NCBI GenBank assembly: GCA_027382625.1
Contig: JAJKFJ010020659.1
Span: 1-64,000 of the forward strand
Length of the DNA stretch: 64,000 bases
Direction: 5' to 3'
Source of the DNA: Tetmemena sp. SeJ-2015
Taxonomy: Eukaryota; Ciliophora; Spirotrichea; Sporadotrichida; Oxytrichidae
Shown here: positions 1-9,694 of the stretch, in pieces
How the letters are laid out: the number at the start of each line of letters is the position of its first letter
Numbering within the stretch: the first letter of the stretch is position 1
The notes under the pieces: generated by a model
What the model was told of the DNA's origin: nothing
Databases searched by the model: none
Seen by the model: only the letters and a program-made list of their open reading frames with translations
Program-made: the position numbers and the translations under genes

Positions 1-2630
1 AGCGAAATTTTTTTATACCCAAAACTTTTAAATTATGATTAAAGCGGCTAATGCCAAATTTTTCGTTATATTTCTTTAAAGCTTAAAAACCGAAAAATGT
101 TATTTTTTTCAATAAATGTTGCGCTTTTTAAAAATTGCATTTTAAAGTTTTTTTTAAAAAAAGGGAAAATTTTTTGGGCTAAAATATAGATTTTTTAAGG
201 GTTTGAGTAGCCTTTTATTTGACAAAATTGGATTAAATTTGAACCCTTTTGATGAACAGGCCTCTAAAACGGGAAGAATCAGTTTTTTAAAAGCAAAATT
301 TTACCCTATAAACATATTTTTTTTTCCCTTTTTTTTTTTAAAAATTTTACTGTGGGGAAAAAATTTAAAAAATTTTTTTTAAATAAAAAGTTAAAAAATT
401 TCAAATTTTTTAAGTGTCAAAATTAATTTAGCAATTTTAAAGGGAAATAAAAATTATTTTCCCATTTTTTAATTTATTTATTGTAAAACTCTATTTTAAT
501 TGAATTTTTCTTAAGAATTTTAATTTTAATTTATTATTTTATAAATTTTTAACATGATTTTTTATATATTAATCTAAGATAAATTCCTAATTTCTAAAAT
601 AAAGAATAAGATCAAAAGGATCCTTTGAATCTGAATCGTCATTATAAAAAAGTGTTTGTATAGAATAGAGTTTTAAAGATTTTTAATAAGTTTTTGAAAT
701 TCTTCTTTAAATTTTGCATTAAACTGTTTCAATATTTTTTAATTATAAAATATAAGTCATAAATAATTTTGGTAATTAATATTTTATTTTAAAGATGTCT
801 AATAATATCTGAGGTTTTCCTTTACTCTTTTTATTGGATTCTTCTCCTGACTGATGACTTTTCTGAATTTAAGCAGGTGGAAGCATTCCATAATCAGTTC
901 TATAAAATAAATAATTTAATTTAAAATATATATTTTAAAGCCATTCAAAACCCCATAATATGATAAGAAAGTGAAAAAAAGTTGTGAATAATTAATTTCT
1001 TATTAATACTTATAATCAAGAAGGATTAAGCAGGATAAAGAGTAAAAATAGATTAATTTAAAGCCCATTAAAATATTATATTTTTTCATGAGGAAATTTA
1101 AAAGTGACCCAAAATCTATTGCTCCCTAATTTTACTCATGTTCTGAAATTTTGAAGCCCACAGTGATAGCCTGGTCATTGCTCCTACTAAAAGATCAGAC
1201 TTATGGGGTTTGGGGTGAATCCCCTCTAGAGGTTTGCAGGGGAAATCTTCTCACACCCGTAACAACCCTAAAACCCAAGTCTTCTCAGAACTCCCACTCT
1301 CTTTTAGTCGCCCAAACCGATCTGAGCGACATAAGCTTATCTTCAACGATTCCCTTCTCCTTTGTGCTTACCCCCATTGAAGAGGTTTTTTTCCAGAGTG
1401 AAAGGCCCCTAAAACGGACCTCGCGCGAGAGGGGCTTCCGGGCGGCCAGGCCCAAACATTTGACATCAAAAGATGTGCTATTTTGATCGGTAGAACAAAA
1501 AGATTTTACAGGTAAACCCTTTGCATGTGGCTTTTTGGAAGAAGAAACATAGAGTTGGAAATTAATTTTGGTTTAAAATTTTTAAAAACAATTAAGTTTA
1601 AGTACTTTATTTTTAAAATTCAAGCCCGCAAACCCCTTTAGCGGAGGTGACCTTCGCATCCCATGTCAAAGTCAAAGGGGGGTTTAGCCCAGGTTCCCTT
1701 CCCCGCTATTTTGGTGTCTTCCCCCGTCCCTCGTAAAACATGCTAATCTAAACTGCTTTCGCTTTTCTACTGACGCTTTCCCTTCGAAGGGAACCTTTAG
1801 CAAAAGCTAGAGCTTCCCCTTCTTTTATAAAACATAAAAAATTAAAGGGGCCCCAAATTCTTAAAAAGAATAGCAGGGTTAAACCTCAAAAGGCTTCGAA
1901 GCATCTCATGGTAATTTTGATGGGGTCTAGCTTTCCACCTCAAGAATACCTGGAAAATTTTGAGGTATTCATGCGTAGACGAGTTTCTAAAAAGGAAAAT
2001 CTCCTCTGCTCTGAGAGTGCCTTTAAATGAAAGAAAGTAGCTGCGTTTTGGCAAACTCGGGCCCTTCCTCATAGTAAATGAAAATGGCTGAGCAGTCCTT
2101 GTTCCTCCACGATTTCGAAGTGTTCCATAGAAAAGTTCAGGGGGCGTTGGGGAAATTTTATTTGGTGAGTCCTCCCAGTAGCTTTTACCCTGAGAAGACC
2201 CTCCCCCAGGGAAGGGGGAGGCTGGGCCTCTTCTGGGAGGGCAAGGGGATAGGGAGCTAAAAATAGCTAAAGGGGTATTTTTATTACTAAACCCTTGGGG
2301 AAATTTTAGATTAAAAAATAGAGGTCCACCTTGGGCTGAACTTTTGATTCCCCGTGCTTTATTTATGAAAATGTGATAATGAAAATGAATATGTATATGA
2401 ACTTTTGAGCAAAAAAAAGAATAATCAGAATTAAATCTCAAACAATAGAGATCAGACAAATTTTTAATATAATCATATTAAATTTTGTTTTTGCAGAAGA
2501 CGATTAAGTTGGGGTGAAAAAGTAAAATATTTAAAAAATATATTTTATTTGTTTATCTAGTAATAAAAATCTTTAACTAACCAAACCCCCCTTAAATAAA
2601 GGGCTCAAAAAAAAATCCCTCAAAGGGGCC
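1..2630. other. AT-rich stretch with distorted homopolymers, no supportable gene
   Basis: Dominated by long A and T runs, with islands of stretched G and C runs around 1190-1480, 1620-1830 and 2160-2240. Several frames are open (for example 1151-1486), but none contains a motif I recognise, and the base pattern (runs such as gggg, cccc, aaaa, tttt replacing mixed sequence) looks like a low-quality consensus. I see no reliable gene here. Confidence 0.5.
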
Positions 2631-2639
2631 CTTCCCTTT

Positions 2640-2880
2640 CCCAAGTTCACTGGTCTCTTAAACCGTAGGCATCATGACCCGGGGGTCACTACCCATCGCC
2701 CAAGAGGACTCGGGGGTTTTCCACTCTCTGCACAGGGCAAAAGGAAACCCCCCGTTCAAAACCCCCCCTGCTGAGGGCGTGAGCTGTCGGTCACTAGGGG
2801 GCCTCGGATGCCAAGTCTGGGTGCTCAGTGGACAAGTCTCAGGGAGCATGCACTCTGCTTCCTATGCAAGATCTGGGAAA
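2640..2880. repeat. Degraded copy of the GC-rich block inside the SF3 element (2640-2880 ~ 20085-20310)
   Basis: Shares ordered words with 20085-20310, including an accgtaggc-like start, cactctctgcacagggca, tgagggcgtgagctg, ggcctcg and gcatgcactctgc. Where 20085-20310 has mixed bases, this copy has homopolymers (for example aaaccccccg against aatccctgccg). In both copies the minus strand can be read as an open frame. It is either an old fragment of the 19.7-22.2 kb element or a dispersed GC-rich repeat. Confidence 0.7.
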
Positions 2881-3559
2881 ATCAAGTGGAGTTTTTTTTT
2901 TTAAAAAACAAAAAATTAAAAATTTTTTGTTTAACTAATTTTTGTTGTTTTTAATTTATTGTTTTTAAAAATTTTTAAAATTTTTAAAATTTCCCCTTTT
3001 TTAAAAATAATTTTTTTTTTCAATTTTTATCGTTTGGAAAAATTAAAAAAATGTGAGTCTGGTTGATGCTCGTGTGAGCTCTCTGGTTGAAGTTCATCAC
3101 GACTAGAGTCAAGTCAAGTCTGTCTGGTCCTTCTTTAAAATAAGTTTAAGTATTAATTAATTGAGATACATAAGCTTAAATTAGAGCTTGGGTACTTAAT
3201 AATAGAGCTATCTCTATTAACTAAGTTAGCGAACTAAGTTAGGCTAGACATAAACTTGTGTCCCCGAAGCTGCACTGTGCTGTCAAATCTAGGTTTGGCA
3301 ATGAATAGGTTGTTTTGGCTGTCTGAAGCGAGCTCAAGTCTTTTGCTTGGCTAGAAACTCTAAAAATGAATTAGAGATGAAAATTGATGTTTTTAACCCC
3401 CAAAAAAGAGATGATTTAGGATGTTTTATTTACATTGAGGAAAATAAGAGAGCACTATAGTCAATTTGGGGCTAAGTCGTGTGTCTTCTAAGCTATCTCT
3501 CTTAGGGTGACTAAAGTTTAAGTATCTAATTATTTAATAGATATTATTTACTATTTAAT

Positions 3560-3905
3560 ATGGAGAGCGCAAGCCAATCGCAAAGCGAGGCAGCAATACC
3601 CAGTGTGCGCTGAGCTGGCGAATCCTCGGCAAAATTAAAGCTGCAGCTTCGGTGAGGAAGGAAACAAAGTCCCTTAGCAACGAAAGCGTGGACAGCTGGG
3701 CTATCCTGATCGGCTTGATGAATGGTAATCTCGAAGGAGAGGATAATAAAGCAAGAAGGTCCAAGGGCCCAAGATTCTTCTCAGGTGCACGAATTGCCAC
3801 AGAGTATACAAGCCCAAGGAACTGAAGAGGCATGCCGTGGTCCATGAGCGCGCCAAGGGCTTCTACCAACAATTAAAAATCAGAGGCTCATATTCATTGA
3901 GAAAA
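3560..3905 (+). CDS. C2H2 zinc-finger protein gene, Z1 (partial or multi-exon)
   Basis: One plus-strand frame ends in a clear Cys2-His2 finger: C-T-N-C, twelve residues, H-A-V-V-H, with the linker KPKELKRH, then RAKGFYQQLK. The rest is polar and Gln/Arg-rich. The same finger followed by YQQLK recurs in Z2 on the opposite strand near 5.7 kb, so the two are paralogs. An ATG at 3560 starts a different frame, so an intron or a consensus indel probably lies between it and the finger. The C-terminus is not resolved: the frame runs on into AT-rich DNA. Likely a nuclear DNA- or RNA-binding protein, inferred from the finger alone. The minus-strand open frame here is a shadow. Confidence 0.6.
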
Positions 3906-3940
3906 ATATAGAATAAAACTTAATCTACAGAAACAATAAA

Positions 3941-4696
3941 TCATGGCTTTATATATAGCCTTCTTAAATTCTCTAACAGGTCTTGCAATGTTAGGTTGAG
4001 GCCATTGAAGTTTGCTAGGGACTGCATGAGCCACTTCTCATAGTACGAGTACTCCTTCTGCAAACAGTTGAAGAGTAGCGCCTGCTTCACGGAGCCATAC
4101 TGAGTAGTGAAAGCAAGGGCTCTTTTAAGAAACCGCTGCAAACTATGAGTCCCATCGAGTAGGTGTCAAGACAAGGTTTGGCTGCCACTATCTCTGCTGC
4201 CTCACGATGTCTGATCCACGGGATTGGTGGTAGGTCCAACTCATTTCTCGTTTAGCCTGGGATTGAGGCATATTCGAAATTCCCCAAGATTACCTTGGGA
4301 GGGCTTGGCCATTAGATCTTAAAGTATGTTGGATTCAAGCATCTGCGGGAGACTTCTTGGCTATGGACACCTTTTACAATGGTTAGCATAATTTCTAGCA
4401 CCTCGAGTAGCTTGTAAGGTCCCTTGATGAACTATGCAAACGTATAGTTATAGTCTTGGAATACAAATAAAACTCCCTCGCTCCAGATTTACATTTTTTA
4501 AGAGAGTGTCAATGCCTTTGACTCCTTTGCTGTTTAAATGTAAGACAACTTTGAAATCTTAGAACGATCTCATAAATGCCGAGACATCTTTCCTAAAGCG
4601 ATTTTTGCTGAAGAATGCGAGATGCATCTTATCCTTTTCAGTAGAGTCTGGAGAAGCTAAGAAAAGCTAGCCCAAGGCTGCCATGTGCTCATTCAT
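3941..4696 (-). CDS. Protein-kinase-like (pseudokinase) gene, K1
   Basis: Read from the ATG at 4696 to TGA at 3941-3943. The product resembles a kinase domain in layout: an N-lobe part (RSFQDFKVVLHL), a hinge-like QDYNYTFAQF, then LEIMLTIVKGVHSQEV, RRCLNPTYFKI where HRDLKPEN would be, LGNFEYA in place of DFG, and a WIRHREAAEIV...DTYSMGLIV segment matching the APE to D-x-W/Y-S-x-G region. Catalytic HRD and DFG are lost, so a pseudokinase or decayed kinase is inferred. Paralogs lie at 57.4 kb (K2) and 46.9 kb (K4). Two frame breaks remain: one at a ggg run near 4475, and one near 4110 where K1 lacks 4 nt present in K2. Several TAA/TAG codons are in frame. Confidence 0.7.
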
Positions 4697-4799
4697 TATA
4701 CTGAAGAATTTAATACGTGATAGAAGATGATAAAAACTTAAATTAAGATAGATAAATGCCGAAGTAAGTGATTTATAATAAGTGATAGGTTAAATATAT

Positions 4800-5205
4800 T
4801 AAATTTTAATTATTAATGGGAGAAGGAGCGGTATGTAGATCTTCGTCAAGATCCTCACTGGCAAGACTTAGCTTTTATCATTTTGATTCCATTTTAGTTT
4901 CGAATTCTCCATTCTTTTTAGTTGTGGCTGTTCGTTCTTGATGTTGTTGAGGTTGAAGGATTTGCTTGTCTTGATGATCTGAATTGAGTAATTAGTTGTC
5001 AAAAGTGTTCAAAATTTGGTCTAAACTGTATTCTTCAAGTTGCATGCCAGCGAAGATAAGTCTTTGCTAGTCAAAAGAGTAGCCTTCAGTGTTTGAACTT
5101 GTGGCCTTGACGTTCTCGATGGTGTCGGAGTGCTCTTGTAAGAGTGGGTTGAGTTGCTGTTGTTACTATTGCTATTGTTAGAGCTGTTGAGTTCCACATT
5201 TAAAT
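4800..5205 (-). CDS. Ubiquitin-like gene with N-terminal polyglutamine, U4
   Basis: The minus strand encodes a Gln run written with CAA, CAG, TAA and TAG, followed by HSDTIENVKA and then DQQRLIFAGMQLEE. Both match ubiquitin (SDTIENVKAK and PDQQRLIFAGKQLED). The usual KIQDKEGIPP segment between them is replaced, and after the second match the protein diverges into an acidic, Gln-rich tail (SLASEDLDEDL) with one in-frame TGA as Trp. No terminal GG is seen, so this is a ubiquitin-like fusion or divergent copy rather than conjugatable ubiquitin. Four further copies of the family lie at 13.0, 49.7, 53.7 and 60.4-61.4 kb. The start is unresolved and lies near a conserved TTTAAATG. Confidence 0.7.
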
Positions 5206-5328
5206 TAAGAGATATGTTAAATTAAAACGTTAATATATTAAAGGACAGACTACAAGCACTCAGACATCTTATATTTCTAGGAATTATGATCACCTATTTT
5301 CTTTTAGATTCTCTAGTATATTAGGAGC

Positions 5329-6020
5329 TCAAACCGAATGGTGAATTTGATTTGCAAATCCTCGAGCACTTACTCTAGCTGACTATGCCATATTGCCTTT
5401 CCATTTTGGAGTGTAGATTGAAAAGAACTCAGCTTCATCTAGTGACTTCTCGTTCTCAGGAGATTGGGCTTATCATTACTAATGAGGATTTTGAATTGGC
5501 ATCATTATACTTACTTTCTATGAATTGAGTAGTTCGGTGGCATCCTTATTATCATTTTCCTTAAGCGTTTGTATGAGGAGGTGAGAATATCCGTTTTTGA
5601 GAAGTTCCTTCTCTTGATGATTTTTCAGATGTTCTTTTAGAAGTCGAGCGCTCTTGAATGCAGGATGTTTTCAGCGCAGATGTTGCACACATACTTTCCT
5701 GCTACCTTTAGTTGCTAATAGCAGCCTTTTACTCTTAAATTAATCTTAGAATGTCTTTTGAGTTCTTATGGTTTGCAAATTTTTCAACACTGCTGGCATT
5801 CCATTAGAATTCAGGGCTTCTAGCCTTTCTTCTCTTAGCGCCCTTGCCTTTATAACTACCATTGCTGTACCCAAGAGTCGAATTTATTATATCCTCGACT
5901 CTTTTTTAGAGAGAGATTTTATTGGTTTTCATAGATTTCGTAGTTTATATTCTTAGTTGAATCATGGGATTTGTTAATCTTTGATGTGTGGGAGGATTGC
6001 TATTGGCGAGTGAGTTACAT
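5329..6020 (-). CDS. C2H2 zinc-finger protein gene, Z2
   Basis: From the ATG at 6020 a single frame gives a Gln/Ser-rich N-terminus, then ECQQC...KPQELKRH (first finger, second His replaced), then YQQLK and YVCNIC, opening a second finger. The His pair of that finger (LLKEHLKNH) is one frame over; one extra A in the run just after the codons for NICAE would join them, so a homopolymer error is likely. Several TGA codons read as Trp. A 36-nt GT-AG intron (gtaagt...ttag) probably follows LLNSQK, and the frame then runs to TGA at 5329-5331. Paralogous to Z1 at 3.6 kb on the other strand. Confidence 0.65.
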
Positions 6021-6534
6021 ATTAAATAGTTATTAAATTACCTATTTAATAATAATGAACTTTAAGTTTAGTCCCTTGTCAAACTGAAAGATCTGAGATT
6101 GCTCTCACGCGCTATGGAGTCTCCACCCTGTGCTCTAAAAAGTAAAGTAAACCAAAGCATCTAAAACCATACCTTTTTCCCCATTTAAATTATCTAGAAC
6201 CATATCTACAGTAAATCATCCAAATCCATACCTTTTTATCAGGATAAAAACATCCAAATCCATACTTTTTTTTTTATAGATTTCTTAATCCTCACTTTCA
6301 TAGTCAAATAGCTATGAGCTCTCACCTTTAATCATGAGAAGCTGGTGTGCACCATAGCTGCGAGTTTCATTCTGGACATAACTTTAAGTCTTTGAAAGAG
6401 CGCGTGTTTCATCCTTTAGTGCTAAGACATTGCATATTAAGTACCTAAGCCTCAATTATACTTATTTACCTTAATTAAACTAGTATCCTAATTATTTTTA
6501 AGGTAGACTGGACAGAGAGGACATTTAACGAGTT

Positions 6535-7313
6535 ATGATGAATTTTTCTCAGAGAACCTTGACAAGCATCAACCAAACGCAAATCATCAGCAGCAAACAC
6601 CTGGAACCAAAGTTTAGCTCAAAGAGTGACATCTACTCTTACTTAAAGTACTAGGGTAAAGTTAAGCTCTTGAAATAACAAATTTACAGCCGGCTTCCAT
6701 TTACCTTCCTAGGAGAGAACTAGCCTCAGATTTTTAAGAGATGTTTTCTCATGGCAGAAGCACCTCTTGAGGACTTTAGAGCGTATGCAAGTTAATGTAC
6801 CCAATTTCCCTGAGCTTTCAGAGTCTTTGAGATGATCAAAGGAGACAAGGAGCTCCTCAGATACTTAAACTACTACGAGGATATTGGAGAGCTCCCTGAG
6901 AGGAATTTTATGTTCGCAGCTCTTGGTATGCTCAGAGGTGATTTCTTACAATGGCTGGTACATGCCCAGCAATAGTTGAGAATCTCAGGCAAGCAGGAGG
7001 AGGAGAAGCTTGATACAATAGAAGTGAGCCAAGAGATGCTCAGGAACCTAGAGGCCCAACCTTATTACTCAAGTAAGAAATAGAATATATCAGCTTAAGT
7101 ATATAGAAAAAGAGGCGAAACATAACTCTTTTGAAGGTGAAGTCGCCTGGCAAGCGATAATAAAAGAAGAGGAAAAGATTTGAAATCAGCTGCTCATATG
7201 AGGGAATCAATGATGAATATGAAATGGCAGGGAACGTGGCATCAGGAGTGAGATCTCAAGAACACTACTAAAACTTTTTGAGGTCACCTCCCTCTAAAAG
7301 GCTAATACTATGA
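6535..7313 (+). CDS. Family F gene, F1 (unrecognised, three paralogs in window)
   Basis: ATG 6535 to TGA 7311-7313. Middle features are SKSDIYSYL, an FLM-type helix, KGDKELLRYL, LPERNFMFAALGML and a charged HAQQQLR...KQEEEKL helix. F2 (32.8 kb) and F3 (10.8 kb) share this order: SKKELYDFL or PKKEDLYRYL, then F(F/L)+AIL, then (L/F)LRYLP or LFLPN, then a D/R-R/K-W/F-F helix. A GT-AG intron of about 34 nt (7073-7106) follows PYYS, at the same place as the introns of F2 and F3. The C-terminal exon is Lys/Arg-rich (QQKKRKRFEI). Many TAA/TAG and one TGA are in frame. I recall similar ciliate hypothetical proteins but cannot name a function. Confidence 0.7.
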
Positions 7314-7426
7314 CGCTTAAAATAAATGGGTTTTTATAAACTTTAAAACCTAAAATTTTAAACTAATCACTCTTAATCTCTCACTAGAGACACCATCTTT
7401 CTCAAGCCTCGAGCTATTGTTCTTTT

Positions 7427-8245
7427 TCAATCAGGTTGTCTTATTGCTTGTAAACTATTGACAATGATAAGCTGATGCTAAGCTTGGTCTACTCTGAAGT
7501 CTACCTGAGCTAGCGCACGTTTGTAGTTTGCTTTCACCTGAGAGAACACCTTCTCGATGGGGATGTAAGGAGACGAGTTAGGAGCATTGAAGACAAGCTC
7601 AATTTAGCATTCCTAGCATGCAGAAGCTACAGATCGTGAGTGGTGAGCACTAAGGTTATCCAAGAAGACTAAAAGCCTTAGCCCAGGATATTTGTTTCTT
7701 AGTTGTCGGAATTCTTTCTCAATGGTTTCTATATTGATAGACATCTCACGGAGAGCAAAGCCCTCGAGGCCTGCTGAAGCTCTAATCATTACAAGAGCGG
7801 CCATAGCTTTATTCCCTCTTTGAGGAGGACCTGATTATGGTAAGGCTTAGCTCAAGATCTAATGGTTGCACGATAGGGTTTGAAGATAGTCCCGCCTATA
7901 TAGATGATGCTAACATTCTCTCTATCTAAACTCAGGATCTTTCTGTAAACTTAAAGTTATGTCCTAAAAATTTAGTCCTGCTTCCTTATGCTCAAACTGT
8001 ACTCGCTTCTCGTAACCTTGAACTTCACTCCATGAGATCGATAGATCTTTCTGAGAGTGCTCTTTGCAAGTTTTTTTTCTGGGAGGAACATAAAACATCT
8101 CTATGAGAGGGAGAGATGCTTATGGATCTGTAGAGTATGATCATTCAACAAGTAGCAGAGGTGCTCGAAAGTAAGGGATGAGAGCGTAGAGATTTTTTAC
8201 TCCTGCAATTTCCCTATGATTAGAGCTCTGCGACACACCCGCCAT
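7427..8245 (-). pseudogene. Tc1/mariner (IS630-type) transposase MLE-1, first catalytic Asp lost
   Basis: Minus strand, ATG near 8245 to TGA 7427-7429. TLRKIYRSHGVKFKVTR is a typical pre-catalytic region. IIYIGGTIF stands where IDET is expected (Asp to Gly), RSWAKP follows, then LVFLDNLSAHH (second Asp) and APNSSPYIPIEKVF (Glu). The Asp-to-Glu spacing is 34 residues, the DD34E signature. A frame break falls in an eight-A run near 8070 and another near 7815. With the first Asp replaced it should be inactive unless that base is wrong. TGA as Trp and TAG as Gln occur within the transposase. Confidence 0.8.
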
Positions 8246-8512
8246 ATAATGAAAACTCCTATACCAGTGGCTTCCTTAATATTTTAGTAGGTTCTATAGG
8301 ACTAGACTCTCAGCTGCTGGAGTCAATGTCCGAAATCTCAAAAGTGTTATTATTTAGGTTAGCTCCTCTTTTATTGCTCTCCTCTTCATTGCATATATAA
8401 ATGAAGCTTAGAAATCGATTAATTGTTTTTTACCCTTTATCCTGATTTATCCTTCCTGATTAGTGCAAGCTCTATAATGATGAAGTGAAGACTTTCCCAA
8501 CTTCTCGCTCGC

Positions 8513-9687
8513 TCAAGGCACACCTGGCGAGCCATATAAAGGAGGATCTCTAGCGCTCTGGTTACAGCCCTCTTGTAGCGAAATAGCTTAAGCTTGAAAC
8601 TCTTCCTTTAGTAGCTCCTAGCCAAGACGCCATCGCTTCAGGAAAAGTTATCCCATGCGACCACGCTCTGGTTTCTACGCTGCCCTTGATTGCAGCAGAA
8701 GATTCCGAAGTTAAGCTGCCATGCTTTTTGGGCGAGCTATGCTAGGCTCCTGTGCAGAAGCTACAGTCTGAATTAATATACGAGGAACCACAACTCTGCA
8801 ATTATTAAAGAGGTCTCTTAATGAGAACCAGTCAAAGTATCGCCCGAGTACTTGATGAGCTAGGAGTCTCATTTTATAATTTGATGTGAGCTCATTAAGA
8901 TCTGCACATTGCATAGCTAGGAGGCCTCTTCTTGGAGGAGCTTCAGAAGCAAGAATGAGACTTAAAGTACCATTTGAAATTCAGTAGGTAGGATTTGCGA
9001 GAGGATGCTGAGAGCATCATGAGAGTATGCAATGACTTCAAAGATACCACTACCTATCTCAGGCAAAAAGGTGTTCAAGGTCTCGACGAGATCCAGCAAG
9101 TCTGTATCTGGCGGGATGGTATAGAATTCATCTACAGAGAGTTTGGCTATAGCTTTGCAAGATTCACTCAAAACTCAGTCCAGCACTGGATGCTCATCGA
9201 GGTGATAAGTATCATGCTCAGCATAGTTGGAGCGGTCGACCAGCAAGAGGTGACACATCGATATCTCTGCCCTTCCTACTTTCGCATCATTGGAAAGACC
9301 CCTTAAGAGATCTTCTTGAGAAACTTTTGCCATGCGACCATTACAGGCTAGGAAAGCCTCGACAAGTGGCTGCCACCCATTCCTTGGATCAGACATTGCG
9401 AAGAGGCTGAGGTGCTAACGGCGAAGGCGTCGTTTGACATCTAATAAAAGGGCCTCATTATCTGAAGTGGCTTCCTCTAAGACACTCTCCTTGCACTCAC
9501 GACGAAAAGTGGTTCAGTTCATGCAGCATTGAGGCTACAGTACATTGCTTAGGGCTACAGCAAATGGCAGAGGTGGTTCATAGATGATCTCATTCAATTT
9601 AAAGATGGGAGCTTAACCCTAAAAGACATGGGAAAGAAACTCAAGCAATTGTTTAAAAAGATATGATGTATTGATTTTATAATTAAA
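8513..9687 (-). CDS. Large unrecognised gene G, 5' end cut at the MLE-2 boundary
   Basis: A continuous minus-strand frame from about 9687 reads FKQLLEFLSHVFQ, IFKLNEIIYEPPLPF, FRRECKESVLEEATSDNEAL, an internal ATG at 9396 (MSDPRNGW), then VLDWVLSESCKAIAKLSVDE and ILPTEFQ. After one frame step near 8925 it continues through HQVLGRYFDWFSLRDLF to TGA at 8513-8515. Composition is that of a real, mostly helical soluble protein, unlike the surrounding AT-rich noise. No start is found upstream because the transposon-derived repeat begins at about 9690, so the gene looks truncated by that insertion. In-frame TGA codons read as Trp. No family recognised. Confidence 0.6.
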
Positions 9688-9694
9688 TTTTATC

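Noticed and set aside
3555..3872. Minus-strand 105-residue open frame
   Set aside because: Shadow of the plus-strand zinc-finger gene Z1, whose CxxC...HxxxH finger is explicit.
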